Assembly (NCBI GenBank): GCA_004563275.1
Contig: SFSZ01000007.1
Span: forward strand, 1-64,000
DNA from: a bacterium
GTDB lineage: Bacteria; Bacillota_I; Bacilli_A; RF39; UBA660
Direction of reading: 5' to 3'
DNA: 64,000 nt
Part shown: one piece after another, positions 1 to 8,967 of the stretch
Position numbering within the stretch: position 1 is the first letter of the stretch
How the letters are laid out: each line of letters starts with the position of its first letter
Translations under genes and position numbers: made by a program
The notes under the pieces: model-generated
Seen by the model: the letters and a program-made list of their open reading frames with translations, nothing else
Told to the model about the DNA's origin: nothing
Databases searched by the model: none

Positions 1-462
1 TTCATTTTCTGTAGATAATTTTGCGTACTCTTTTAAATCAATGTTTAAATCAAGTGCAGAATTTGTTAGATTATTCATCTTTAATATTTCAGGATGATTA
101 CCATCTTTTGATGATAGCACTCTTATATTTAAACTTTGATTATCTTTTGTTAAAGGAAGCATGTCATGTAATTCCATGTATCTTATGGCAATTATTCTAT
201 TAAACCATGTATATGCGGCTTCTTCTATAACTTGTTCTTTTGTTATTTGTCTTACTCTACTTATAAGTTTATCTCTTAATGCTGAATCTTCTTTTGTCAT
301 AGGAGGCAAAGTATACTTATCATTTTTTAATATTACTAAATCTCCACTAGGTACTTTATTAAATTCTTCATCAATATGATACTTTTTTAATTGGTTTTCA
401 ACAGATGTCATCAATAATTTTCTTGATTCTGTTGCAAATTTTCTAAGTATACTTTTTTCCAT
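1..462 (-). CDS. pglX: BREX DNA methyltransferase PglX (BrxX), N-terminal part only
   Basis: The gene runs off the left edge of the window; only about 154 N-terminal residues are visible. PglX is the adenine-specific DNA methyltransferase of BREX phage-defence systems and marks host DNA. The visible part has the family's N-terminal helical region, including the stretch YTWFNRIIAIRYME at about residues 85-98, typical of PglX proteins; the SAM-binding motifs lie outside the window. The start ATG at 462 is preceded by an AGGAG ribosome site, 11 bases after the brxC stop. The identification rests on this motif plus its position after brxA, brxB and brxC. Whether pglZ and brxL follow cannot be seen. 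Confidence 0.88.
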   Translation of the reverse strand, partial: MEKSILRKFATESRKLLMTSVENQLKKYHIDEEFNKVPSGDLVILKNDKYTLPPMTKEDSALRDKLISRVRQITKEQVIEEAAYTWFNRIIAIRYMELHDMLPLTKDNQSLNIRVLSSKDGNHPEILKMNNLTNSALDLNIDLKEYAKLSTENE

Positions 463-473
463 AAATACATCTC

Positions 474-3400
474 CTATTTAATAATTAATTTCTCTCCATT
501 TTTGATTTTATTAATTAATTCTTGTCGTATATCATTTATATAACTATCTATATCTTCTTCAGTATTAATTTTATATTCTTTTCCCTTTGTAAGGTTTGAA
601 GGATGTACAATTGTTGTCTTAACTACCTCAGTTCCTTTTTCTTGTCCTTCTATAACTAATCTTGCATTAATTTTATCAACGACTTTTTCATCAAATTCTT
701 CTTTTTTAGTTAAATAAATTGATTTATATGCATGTACTCTACCTAAATCCTGTGAACTTTGTAATTCTGAAATTGACTTATCACAATCTTTAACAAAATC
801 GTCTAAAGTCTTATCATCTTTTAAAGAATGACTTTCAAGTTCCTTAACCATATAATCTTTTAACTCTTTAATATCGTTAATAGTTGGTTCTGCAGCTTTA
901 TCATAAATAACTATCAATTGTTCATTAATATCATTTCTTAAATCTCTTAATAAAGGAATTTCACTATAAGGATTTTCTGATGTTAATATATCTTTAACTT
1001 TATTAATATTATTATCTAAATCTTCGCTGATACCAGACATTTTAATAAATGTTAAATTTTTATTGTAATAATTTAAAACATCTCTAGCCTTATCAAATAA
1101 ATCTTTTTGATTATCAAAGAAATCTTCAACTCTTTCTGCTTCAGACATTTTATTTCTTATTGATTCATTTTCTATAAATACTCTTTCAAAAAAATCATTA
1201 ATATCATTTATTGCTAATATATTATTAAATATATCAATTAAATCTTTAATTGTTTCTTTTCCTGGGTATTCATATGATTCATATTTGTTATAATTTACAT
1301 CAAATAATCTTTGTAAATATTCTTTCTTTGTTCTTAAAATATCAATGAATCCTCTTCTAATTCCATCTTCATCATCTGGTAGTATATCTTTAAATACCTG
1401 TTTAGTTAAATTAACCACACAATCTACTTTATCTTTAGCAACATTTTTTCTCATTTTGATTATTGTTTGAGAATCTTTCTTTAATATCTTATTAAGTGTT
1501 TCATCCTCAATAACATCCAATAATCTATTATTTAAGAATAATGAAATTTTTTCATTTTTTAATAATAATGCTAGTATGTATTTAGTATCATCTTCTAAAA
1601 ATCCATATGGAATATTATTAAAATGATTTATTAGTTCAAAAATTGATAAATCATTATATGATTGAGCATTCAACTCGCAATAATCTAATACTTCATTATA
1701 TGCGTCTTGGTTAGAATATGTTTGAGATAATAATGTCATTTGTGTGTTTTGTGTATTCCATAATTCTCTAATTCCATCAGCTGAATAGTTGACTTTTATT
1801 AAATCAAACTTACTATAAATATTACTTACTAAGTAACTTAAAGACTCTTCAATCCTTGAAGCAAAATCTTTAGCTTTAATATCTTTTACAGTGCCAGATA
1901 TATATATAGGTGAATCCTTTACAACATTCATTATACTTGTTTTTAATCTTGTCCTTAAATCAGTTTCTTCTTTTGATTTTAATGCTAATATTTCAGTCAT
2001 TCTTTCTGAAGTAGCTGAACTAACTCTTTTATCTTGTCTATAAGCATGTATTCTTAAAGCTCTTTTTATATCTTCATGAGTTTGCAATGGCAAACTTAAT
2101 TTGATATATGCAAACCCATTATCTAACGCTGATTGAGATTGTATATCTATTTCATCCGTAAATATTTTTATACCTATTTTACCTTCATTATATCCATAAT
2201 TTTTATCATCTAAGAATTTGGCAATATCAAAATTTTGTTTATTTTTAGTATATCTTCTATTTGGATAATTTTCATTATAAATAATATCTCCGATGAACTC
2301 TCTGATTTCACTTTGTTGTACATGATATCCATTTATTGCTTTATTTATTTCTTGTTCTTCATCAGTTAAGAATTGATATTCATCGTTATTCTTTTGAATT
2401 AAAGTTTCATTTTCCAACCTTCTTAAAGAGTCTATTATCATTTTCTTAACATTATCTCTACTATCATTAATATTTGAAATACACAATGTTGTGATATTTT
2501 CAATATTGGCTGGTACTTCTTTTAAGTTTTTAAGCATAAATAATAATTCCAAAACATTAACATCAAATTCTTCTAATTTACCCAATGATACTTTTTCTTT
2601 AGTTTTATTTATAGTTTGAATATTTTTTGTATCTAATTCTTCTTCAACAGAATCATAGAAAGCATATAACGGAACAATCGTTCCAATATTCGAATCATTA
2701 TATTTTCGTGCTGTCTCCTGTGTTGATTTTAATAAAGTTCTTTCTCCACGTGAAACACTTTTTCCTGTATAACCATATTTTCTTATATTATCAAAAACTT
2801 CTTGCAATACAGTAAATTGGTATGGAATAAATGGATAAACATCAGCAAAATCTTCAGCAGAAGTATATTTTTTTTGTGTAGCACCGCCACGAAATTCAAT
2901 AAGATTTCTAATTGAGATTTCATTATCAGCGTATAATTTTTCAAGTGCTTTTGCTTCGTCTTCTTTCTTTTCTAATAGTCTCTTCTTAATTACTTCTTCA
3001 ATATCAGATGAAGTTAAATTTAATCTAGTATTAAACCTTGCTAAAATTTTAGAAAAATCCATACCTTTTACTTTAGTATATTTATCAATGGCTTCTTGAC
3101 TTGTAACAACTACCCAAGCTCTTCCTTCACATTTTTTTCCTAAATCCTCTACAATAGTTTGTAAATTCAACATTAGAGAAGTATCATCTTCCATATATTG
3201 ACCTATCTCATCAACTAAAAAAACTACGTGATGATTACTTCCTTTGCTATCTAAATAACTTTTTACTATATTAGTAAAATAATCAATAGAAATATTGTTT
3301 TTATAATCTTTATCTATCTCAACTAATGATGTTTGAGCATCTTCTTCTGAAATGTTCATAACTTTCGCATATGGTTTTCTAATTCTATCTTTTCTATGAA

Positions 3401-4004
3401 ATTCTCTTCTTCTACTTTCTTTCCAATCTAACCCATTAATATTCTTGTATTCTTCTTGAAATTCTTCATATTTACCTTGGCTAATTAAATATCTTTCAAA
3501 TTCAGCACATTCAGGCAAATTACATAATCCAATCTTTTCATTAAAAGTTTTTTCAAAAACAGTAAGGATTTGATCTTTCTTTTGAGTTACTGTTTCAACA
3601 CCTGCCACTGAAGAAATGTTAAATAATATGATATCAGCTGATACATTTCCTGCTCTTTTTATATCCTCAAGTAGCATCGAATCATTAATTTTATCATTAA
3701 AATAGTCTACTGCATATTTATCATCAGTAGTTTTAACATTATCAAGTAAATAAGAAATAATTTTTAGTAAATGAGATTTACCTGAACCATAAAAGCCAGA
3801 AATCCACACTCCTATTTCATCTGTAGCATTATTTATACTTTTATTATATGAACTAAAGAATGTATTAAAATGAGATTTTAGTTCCTTTGTTAATACATAT
3901 TCTTCCAATTCTTGTTTAATCAATTTTTGATCATCACTAATTTTTATTACATTTTGAATTGGTCTATTAATATCATTTTTATATAATTCATTTAATTTTA
4001 ACAT
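474..4004 (-). CDS. brxC: BREX system P-loop ATPase BrxC
   Basis: A 1176-residue P-loop protein of the BrxC/PglY family, the large ATPase needed for BREX defence and host methylation. A Walker A motif (GFYGSGKS, residues 70-77) is followed by a Walker B-like segment with VVFLVDEIGQY near residue 270. The C-terminal half is long, helical and charged, as in the family, and the length matches typical BrxC (about 1200). The ATG at 4004 has a strong AGGAGG ribosome site located just after the brxB stop at 4017. The gene is third in the brxA-brxB-brxC-pglX order, which is type I BREX. The reading frame is intact. Confidence 0.93.
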   Translation of the reverse strand: MLKLNELYKNDINRPIQNVIKISDDQKLIKQELEEYVLTKELKSHFNTFFSSYNKSINNATDEIGVWISGFYGSGKSHLLKIISYLLDNVKTTDDKYAVDYFNDKINDSMLLEDIKRAGNVSADIILFNISSVAGVETVTQKKDQILTVFEKTFNEKIGLCNLPECAEFERYLISQGKYEEFQEEYKNINGLDWKESRRREFHRKDRIRKPYAKVMNISEEDAQTSLVEIDKDYKNNISIDYFTNIVKSYLDSKGSNHHVVFLVDEIGQYMEDDTSLMLNLQTIVEDLGKKCEGRAWVVVTSQEAIDKYTKVKGMDFSKILARFNTRLNLTSSDIEEVIKKRLLEKKEDEAKALEKLYADNEISIRNLIEFRGGATQKKYTSAEDFADVYPFIPYQFTVLQEVFDNIRKYGYTGKSVSRGERTLLKSTQETARKYNDSNIGTIVPLYAFYDSVEEELDTKNIQTINKTKEKVSLGKLEEFDVNVLELLFMLKNLKEVPANIENITTLCISNINDSRDNVKKMIIDSLRRLENETLIQKNNDEYQFLTDEEQEINKAINGYHVQQSEIREFIGDIIYNENYPNRRYTKNKQNFDIAKFLDDKNYGYNEGKIGIKIFTDEIDIQSQSALDNGFAYIKLSLPLQTHEDIKRALRIHAYRQDKRVSSATSERMTEILALKSKEETDLRTRLKTSIMNVVKDSPIYISGTVKDIKAKDFASRIEESLSYLVSNIYSKFDLIKVNYSADGIRELWNTQNTQMTLLSQTYSNQDAYNEVLDYCELNAQSYNDLSIFELINHFNNIPYGFLEDDTKYILALLLKNEKISLFLNNRLLDVIEDETLNKILKKDSQTIIKMRKNVAKDKVDCVVNLTKQVFKDILPDDEDGIRRGFIDILRTKKEYLQRLFDVNYNKYESYEYPGKETIKDLIDIFNNILAINDINDFFERVFIENESIRNKMSEAERVEDFFDNQKDLFDKARDVLNYYNKNLTFIKMSGISEDLDNNINKVKDILTSENPYSEIPLLRDLRNDINEQLIVIYDKAAEPTINDIKELKDYMVKELESHSLKDDKTLDDFVKDCDKSISELQSSQDLGRVHAYKSIYLTKKEEFDEKVVDKINARLVIEGQEKGTEVVKTTIVHPSNLTKGKEYKINTEEDIDSYINDIRQELINKIKNGEKLIIK

Positions 4005-4016
4005 TTTTCATTCCTC

Positions 4017-4589
4017 CTAACGACTAGCAATAATAGAAGCATTATATCCATTATCATTTTCTAGTTTATTAAATAATTTAAACCCTTGTCCATCATATGT
4101 TCCTGGATAAAACATTATTAATGAATTATCCGTTATTACCGGTTCAAGAATTGATAATATTGTATGTCCTCTTACTATTTGATAACATCCTTCTAATCCA
4201 TAAACAATAATAATTTTATTTTTCGATTCTCCAATAATTTCTAATATCTTATTTTTTATTAAGTCATCATATCTTGTTCCAATACCAAGAACATCTTGTA
4301 CAATTCTATTTGAATAAGCTGTACCATTATTCTTTTCATCTTCAATAATTATATCTATATAATCTATTTCTTTTAGTACATCCATCATTGTTTTATAAAG
4401 ATTAATCATAATTATTTTGTCTTTATTATTATCATAAATAAAATTTGTTATGTAATCTTCAATTCTATATCTATCTTCAGGATCATAATCAAATATTTTA
4501 AAATTTGAATCACCATTATTTTTTGATTTTATTTCATCATTCAAAATAACTTTGTTTAGTATAGATATTCTGTCTTTTAAATCTCTCAT
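4017..4589 (-). CDS. brxB: BREX protein BrxB (DUF1788)
   Basis: A 190-residue soluble protein matching BrxB (DUF1788) in size, position and sequence style: an N-terminal helical part starting MRDLKDRI, then an alternating beta/alpha core with IIIVYGLEGCYQIVRGHTILS and a conserved-looking LIMFYPGTYDG segment near residues 153-163. BrxB is an essential BREX component whose biochemical role is not settled. Its ATG overlaps the brxA stop by four bases (ATGA), indicating translational coupling, and brxC follows after 12 bases, so the genes form one operon. No catalytic motif is evident to me. Confidence 0.9.
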   Translation of the reverse strand: MRDLKDRISILNKVILNDEIKSKNNGDSNFKIFDYDPEDRYRIEDYITNFIYDNNKDKIIMINLYKTMMDVLKEIDYIDIIIEDEKNNGTAYSNRIVQDVLGIGTRYDDLIKNKILEIIGESKNKIIIVYGLEGCYQIVRGHTILSILEPVITDNSLIMFYPGTYDGQGFKLFNKLENDNGYNASIIASR

Positions 4590-5182
4590 ACTAATCCTCC
4601 TATTGATTGAGCATATTCATAATCATTGGTCGCACTTAATAAATCAATGAATTCTTTTGATAATAATGGTCTATTAATCTCGTATAAATCCCCATTCTTT
4701 TTAAGTAATCCAGAAGATGTCATTATTTGCAACATAACCTGTTGAAGTTTATATTGTGTAGATTCTGATCTGCTTCTTAAAAATTCGCTTATATCATATT
4801 TAGAATTAAACCATTTAGTTATTTCATATTTTTCAAGGTTTTGATCATTCATTAACAATTTATCATAATATAATTCTCTTACAAATTCTTTTACCAATCT
4901 ATCAGTTTTCATTATTGCATATACAAGCATATATTTTGACTGTTGAATATCTGCTTTAACAAAAAAATCTAATTGTTCTTTTGATAAAACCAAAAGTCTT
5001 GTAAAGATCGGACTATTAACTCTTGAAATACTATTAACTTTTTTATATTTTATTAAATTATCAGATATATTTTTTTTCCTTAATAATGTAGGGTCTTCCC
5101 CATCTAATAAATACTTTCCAATAATTTTGCATTCATTATATAAAAATGGTCCACCAGTTAATGTCGCACTATATTCCTGCAT
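4586..5182 (-). CDS. brxA: BREX protein BrxA (DUF1819)
   Basis: A 198-residue protein of the BrxA (DUF1819) family, the first gene of type I BREX operons. Family members are small all-helical DNA-binding proteins similar to NusB. Visible traits are YSATLTGGPFLYNECKIIGKY near the N-terminus, a helical centre, and a C-terminal winged-helix-like end (SSGLLKKNGDLYEINRPLLS). The start ATG at 5182 follows a GAGGTG ribosome site. Upstream is an AT-rich 260-bp gap with a 16-bp inverted repeat that might be an operator. The gene heads the BREX operon and points away from the integrase. Confidence 0.9.
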   Translation of the reverse strand: MQEYSATLTGGPFLYNECKIIGKYLLDGEDPTLLRKKNISDNLIKYKKVNSISRVNSPIFTRLLVLSKEQLDFFVKADIQQSKYMLVYAIMKTDRLVKEFVRELYYDKLLMNDQNLEKYEITKWFNSKYDISEFLRSRSESTQYKLQQVMLQIMTSSGLLKKNGDLYEINRPLLSKEFIDLLSATNDYEYAQSIGGLV

Positions 5183-5251
5183 AATAACACCTCACTTGTT
5201 GATATAATTTTAACATATTTTGGCAAAAAAATATACATTTTTGATATTTTT

Positions 5252-5267
5252 TTGCGATTTTCCGCAA
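5252..5267. promoter_or_regulatory. 16-bp inverted repeat upstream of the BREX operon
   Basis: TTGCGattttccGCAA-type inverted repeat with 5-bp arms (TTGCG/CGCAA), about 70 bp upstream of the brxA start, in an otherwise very AT-rich stretch. Its location suggests an operator for the BREX operon. No regulator gene is adjacent, and the promoter cannot be fixed with confidence from this sequence. Confidence 0.35.
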
Positions 5268-5402
5268 TAAAATTATATTTTTACCTTTTTTTTCGCACAT
5301 ATTACCATTTATTGTCATCATCTTTTCCCATCAAAAAATTCAACATTAACAAACTCCTCTTCAGCACTTAAAATTAATTATAATGAAATAATTTTGATTA
5401 AA

Positions 5403-5426
5403 GAAGCAGAATTAGCTTCTTTTTTT
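5403..5426 (+). terminator. Intrinsic terminator or attenuator ahead of the excisionase-like gene
   Basis: GAAGC/GCTTC hairpin followed by eight T residues, ending just before the AGGAGG ribosome site of the DUF3173 gene. A TATAAT-like box lies about 30 bp upstream (near 5380), so this terminator could attenuate the short excisionase-integrase transcript. Confidence 0.55.
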
Positions 5427-5443
5427 ATTAGGAGGGATTATAC

Positions 5444-5680
5444 ATGAATGCTAAAGAAACATTGAAATTATTGTCTAAACAATGGTGCAATGTTAATGAT
5501 ATTATGAAAATATGTAATGTAGGAATGAATAAAGCTGTAGAAATAAGATCTGAATTAAAAGAAAGAATAACTAAAGAAGGATTCTTAGTGCCTAATAACT
5601 TAATACCTACTAGTGAATTGATTAAAGCATTTAACATTGATTTAGATTATCTTGAAAGAATGTCAAAAAATGAAGAATGA
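5444..5680 (+). CDS. DUF3173 excisionase-like small DNA-binding protein
   Basis: A 78-residue protein with a helix-turn-helix-like N-terminal half (ETLKLLSKQWCNVNDIMKIC, then GMNKAVEIRSELKERI) and a C-terminal tail PTSELIKAFNIDLDYLERM. It matches the DUF3173 family, usually encoded just upstream of Tn916-type integrases on integrative elements. The role is inferred to be excisionase or recombination directionality factor; that is family context, not shown here. The ATG at 5444 has a perfect AGGAGG site. The integrase follows 100 bp downstream on the same strand, against the direction of the surrounding chromosomal genes. Confidence 0.8.
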   Translation: MNAKETLKLLSKQWCNVNDIMKICNVGMNKAVEIRSELKERITKEGFLVPNNLIPTSELIKAFNIDLDYLERMSKNEE

Positions 5681-5726
5681 CATTCTTTTTTATGATTTTG
5701 TATTTAATTTGTTTTGTGTTAATATT

Positions 5727-5757
5727 GGATTGGCAAAAGCGTTTAGCGGATTGGCAA
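5727..5757 (+). repeat. Two 10-bp direct repeats upstream of the integrase
   Basis: GGATTGGCAA occurs at 5727-5736 and again at 5748-5757, a spacing of 21 bp or two helical turns. They lie directly upstream of the integrase ribosome site. This is a plausible binding site for the DUF3173 protein or another regulator of integrase expression; the role is inference. Confidence 0.5.
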
Positions 5758-5780
5758 TTCAATAAAAGGAGGAATTGAAT

Positions 5781-6914
5781 ATGCCGGTAAGACAAGTTGC
5801 TAAAAAAAATGCTACTAAAGATGGAAGAAGATGGGCTTTTAATATTTATTTAACTTATGCGGATGGAAGTAAAAGAAAATATCAATCTAAGAAGTATATG
5901 ACCAAAAAAGAAGCTGAAGAAGCTGAAAAAGAAATGATTGCTGATATTCAAAGAAAAGAATGCAATCTAACTGATATGACTTTTAGAGATTTATTTGATG
6001 AGTTTTATGAGTATAAAAAAGACAAGGTTAAAACCACTACCCTAAGAGGATATATACATGTCAGACCTAAACTAGCAAGATTTGAAGACATGAAGATTCG
6101 TGACTTTGACATTCAAGATTTTTTAAAATGGAGAGCATGGATATCTAGTATGGATTTAGCTTTAAAAACTAAAAATGGATATTATAAATACTTTAAAGCA
6201 GTGTTAAACTATGGAACCAAATGGCATGATTTTAACTTTACTAAAGTTTATAATCGTATGGAAAAGTTTGTTGATCCAAATAATCTTCCAAAAGAGATGG
6301 ACTACTACACATATGAAGAATTTAAGCAATTTATTTCACAAGTAGATGATCTTGAATGGAAATGTTTATTTGAAACACTATATTTCTGTGGATTAAGACG
6401 TGGCGAATTAAGAGGATTAACTTGGGATAATATAGATTTAGAAGGAAAGAATCTAACTGTAAATAAGAACTGTGTTAATGAAAAAGGAGATCATGGATTC
6501 TGGAAACTATGTACTCCTAAAACAAGGACGAGTTATAGAACCATACCTATGCCTGATGTTTTGATTAATGATTTAAAAGCATATAAAGAAGAATGCAAAA
6601 AGATTAAAGGATTTAACGAAAAAAAGTTTTTTGTATATGGAGGGCCAAATCCAATTCATACAGATGCATTAAGAAAGCATAAAATAGAATATGCAAATAA
6701 AGCAGGAATCAGAGTAATAAGAACACATGACTTTAGACACTCATGTGCTTCATTGCTAATTAATAATGGTGCAAATATTATGATAGTAGCTAAATATTTA
6801 GGACACGCTAAAATAGATGAGACACTAAATACTTATTCTCACCTATTCCAATCAAAATTAGACGATGCAGTTAAAACGATAAATGAAGTTATAAATGAGA
6901 ATAACAAACAATAA
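5781..6914 (+). CDS. int: Tyrosine recombinase (integrase) of an integrative element
   Basis: A 377-residue site-specific recombinase. The N-terminal ~60 residues form a three-stranded arm-DNA-binding domain like Tn916 Int (RRWAFNIYLTYADGSKRKY), then a SAM-like core-binding domain (about 65-160) and a catalytic domain. Catalytic residues visible are R206 or R207 (CGLRRGEL), K247 (TPKTRTSYR), H316-x-x-R319 (THDFRHS), H342 (YLGH) and Y352 (TYSH). I chose the ATG at 5781 because AGGAGG sits eight bases before it; the TTG six bases upstream is too close. It probably moves the neighbouring BREX island. Its 3' end faces the repeats at 6950-7180. Confidence 0.93.
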   Translation: MPVRQVAKKNATKDGRRWAFNIYLTYADGSKRKYQSKKYMTKKEAEEAEKEMIADIQRKECNLTDMTFRDLFDEFYEYKKDKVKTTTLRGYIHVRPKLARFEDMKIRDFDIQDFLKWRAWISSMDLALKTKNGYYKYFKAVLNYGTKWHDFNFTKVYNRMEKFVDPNNLPKEMDYYTYEEFKQFISQVDDLEWKCLFETLYFCGLRRGELRGLTWDNIDLEGKNLTVNKNCVNEKGDHGFWKLCTPKTRTSYRTIPMPDVLINDLKAYKEECKKIKGFNEKKFFVYGGPNPIHTDALRKHKIEYANKAGIRVIRTHDFRHSCASLLINNGANIMIVAKYLGHAKIDETLNTYSHLFQSKLDDAVKTINEVINENNKQ

Positions 6915-6949
6915 AAAAATGTAATAAAAATTAATAAAAATATTAAAAA

Positions 6950-6978
6950 AACACTATCAAAGTGTTCAAGATAGTGTT
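6950..6978 (-). terminator. Inverted repeat after the integrase, terminator on the minus strand
   Basis: AACACTATC and GATAGTGTT form a 9-bp stem, followed on the minus strand by seven T residues. It would stop minus-strand transcription entering the integrase gene from the right. The loop contains AGTGTTCA, repeated within the second arm, so it may double as a recombinase-binding site. Confidence 0.55.
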
Positions 6979-7024
6979 CAGAAAAAATCAGAATTGCTAG
7001 AAACCCCTTTAAAATAAACAAAAT

Positions 7025-7057
7025 GAGAGACTTTCGTCTCTCTTCAGGGGGTTGTGG
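7025..7057 (-). repeat. Copy of the small-RNA 3' end; putative attachment site
   Basis: On the minus strand, AACCCCCTGAA followed by a GAGAGAC/GTCTCTC hairpin reproduces the layout of the 3' end of the small RNA at 9065-9171 (AACCCCCTGAA, then a GAGAGTCAT hairpin). The plus-strand core TTCAGGGGGTTnTGG is shared by both copies. The rest of the RNA and its promoter are not recognisable here. It lies just beyond the integrase, where an attachment site is expected. I interpret it as one crossover copy. Confidence 0.5.
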
Positions 7058-7143
7058 ATTATCGGTTCATTTCTGTTCAAAAAGCGTAAAAATGTGCTAA
7101 AAAGTGTTAAAAGTTGCTATATTTTGTTAGATTATATAAGCTC

Positions 7144-7176
7144 ATTTTACCTTTTTCTTACCTAATTCTTACCTAA
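7144..7176 (+). repeat. Tandem 11-bp repeats, putative integrase arm sites
   Basis: TTCTTACCTAA occurs twice in perfect tandem (7155-7165 and 7166-7176), preceded by a degenerate copy (7144-7154). The 11-bp phasing fits arm-type sites bound by the N-terminal domain of Tn916-like integrases. A matching cluster lies at 8968-9013. The region 6915-7188 otherwise holds no gene. Confidence 0.5.
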
Positions 7177-7188
7177 AAACTAATCTAA

Positions 7189-7479
7189 TTAATCTAACAT
7201 ATGATATAGCTTAATTGCTTTTAATAAAATATTAACATCTATTTCTTCTTTATATTTATTAGCATATGCCTCTATTTCATTTAATGTATGTTTTGTTATT
7301 CCCATACTATGTAATGCTTCAACAAGTTCAGATTCAAGAATTATTCCTTTTAAAACTAATTTCATAGAACTAACATCTTCTTCTATTCTAAAAGTTCCAT
7401 TAGTAAGAACAACTAATTCCAATCCTAATTCATTAAATAAAGTGTTTTTTTCATCGTTATCAAACAGTTTAATACTCAT
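7189..7479 (-). CDS. Small protein of unknown function coupled to the metallopeptidase gene
   Basis: A 96-residue acidic protein I do not recognise. It appears to have a beta-rich N-terminal half (GLELVVLTNGTFRIEED, MKLVLKGIILE) and a helical C-terminal half rich in Leu, Glu and Tyr. No signal peptide or membrane segment is present. Its ATG at 7479 lies three bases after the stop of the HExxH protein gene, and its ribosome site is inside the end of that gene, so the two are translationally coupled and probably act together, for instance as partner, inhibitor or adaptor. It ends just before an 11-bp repeat cluster. Confidence 0.7.
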   Translation of the reverse strand: MSIKLFDNDEKNTLFNELGLELVVLTNGTFRIEEDVSSMKLVLKGIILESELVEALHSMGITKHTLNEIEAYANKYKEEIDVNILLKAIKLYHMLD

Positions 7480-7482
7480 AAT

Positions 7483-8793
7483 TTACCTCATTATAATTTG
7501 ATATGCTAAAAATGAAACAAGACCAATAGCAGCAAATAAAATAGCTATTAAAGTAATTATGCTTACAAATCCACTAGAATTTGAATTATTTCCATTTCCG
7601 TTATTACTGTTTTTTACAGGTTGCATAGTTAACACTTTGGGTTTATCCTTAATATTTGCATTTTCTTTTACTTTTCCTTGTTCAATAGGATGTTCTAATA
7701 ACTGTTCTTGATTTTGAACTTTCTTTGCTTCAAAAGTATTTTTTTCTTGCTGACTATTCCATTCAAAAGGCTCTTCTGTTGTTTTACCATTTACATCCAT
7801 TGTTTTACTAAAATTAGGATTAGGTATCACTTCAGTTGTTTGACCTTCTCTTTCCATCCAGCTTTCCTTAACACTATCAGATTTTATTCCCTTTAAGCTA
7901 TTATCTTTTTTTACTTCTTTCGTTTCAAAATTATTAAAAACAACAAGTCTTTCAGTTGATTCAAATGCTTTTCTAGCATCAGGAGTCATTTTAGACACAA
8001 CTGCATCAGCATCATGAGTAAATAAAAATTTACTATCTATTGAAGGATCTTGCTTTGAAATGTAATCACAAAAATTTACATATGGAATATAGGATGGACT
8101 AATAGTATGATAAAAACCATTTCTTCTTGCAAATTCAGTAGATAGTTTTTCAACAAATCCTTCACTTAATACTTGCCCATACTTACCAGGCGCAAAGTGT
8201 AATTCTTTATCTCCTTCAGTAGTAGCAACTTTATACATTAATCGTTCACCTAATTGTTCAGCTCTTTTAGGATCTTTAAGCATATTTATCATTAAGTGAA
8301 ATGTTTCATGAATAATTGAACCCATAGAAGTAACAATCTTTTCTTCAATAGAATCACCAGATGTTTTTATAGGATTAATTATTAATTTTCCAAGTTCAGA
8401 ATCAGCTTGAAAATCGTTTTGATCCTTACTCGCTGTAAAGGCTATGTTACTAGGGTCTAATAACCCTTCAACTTTAATCATTTTTTCTGGAGGCAATATT
8501 TCGCCATATTCATATTTAAGCCTCTCTATAACTGGTTTTAAAAATGAAATCATCATATTCTTGTAAAAGTCTGAATCGGACATATTGGGATATAAAGCTC
8601 TTGCAGATTTTACTCTTTGCAAAGCTTGAATTCTTTGAACTTGAATTTGTTTTGCATATTCAATAAAATTCGGATTATTACTATAATGCGCTATAGTCTC
8701 TCTACTTGAAAGAAAAGACATACTTTCCAATTCTTTTAATAAACTTATAAATTTTTCATCAGTTACAATTGTAGAATTACTTAATATATCCAT
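7483..8793 (-). CDS. Tail-anchored putative zinc metallopeptidase (HExxH)
   Basis: A 436-residue protein with no family I can name. Residues 1-230 form a predicted folded domain with HETFH at 162-166 and a glutamate in LSEGFVEKL at about 211, the pattern of a gluzincin-type zinc peptidase. Residues 280-400 are low-complexity, charged and Asn-rich, ending in an NSNNGNGNNSNSS stretch. Residues 405-432 are a single hydrophobic helix followed by MR. With no signal peptide, the catalytic domain should face the cytoplasm, tethered by a C-terminal anchor. The ATG at 8793 follows a GGAAGG site; a TATACT box lies at 8826-8831. It is followed by a coupled small gene. Confidence 0.75.
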   Translation of the reverse strand: MDILSNSTIVTDEKFISLLKELESMSFLSSRETIAHYSNNPNFIEYAKQIQVQRIQALQRVKSARALYPNMSDSDFYKNMMISFLKPVIERLKYEYGEILPPEKMIKVEGLLDPSNIAFTASKDQNDFQADSELGKLIINPIKTSGDSIEEKIVTSMGSIIHETFHLMINMLKDPKRAEQLGERLMYKVATTEGDKELHFAPGKYGQVLSEGFVEKLSTEFARRNGFYHTISPSYIPYVNFCDYISKQDPSIDSKFLFTHDADAVVSKMTPDARKAFESTERLVVFNNFETKEVKKDNSLKGIKSDSVKESWMEREGQTTEVIPNPNFSKTMDVNGKTTEEPFEWNSQQEKNTFEAKKVQNQEQLLEHPIEQGKVKENANIKDKPKVLTMQPVKNSNNGNGNNSNSSGFVSIITLIAILFAAIGLVSFLAYQIIMR

Positions 8794-8967
8794 AAATCAT
8801 TACCTTCCATTATTTATCTATCAAAAGTATATCACATTATTCATAGATTATTTAAAAATTAGAAAAAAATACATAAGTTAATGCAAAACTGTCAGAAGAG
8901 AGCAACTACTTTTTTAATCCTTTTAAATACAACACTTTACTATATATTTTTGTCATAATCTATACTT

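Noticed and set aside
21..379. Plus-strand frames at the left edge
   Set aside because: They are antisense to the pglX coding sequence, which has clear family similarity.
7025..7057. A complete second copy of small RNA 1
   Set aside because: Only the C-rich linker and terminator are shared; no matching 5' hairpins or promoter were found upstream.
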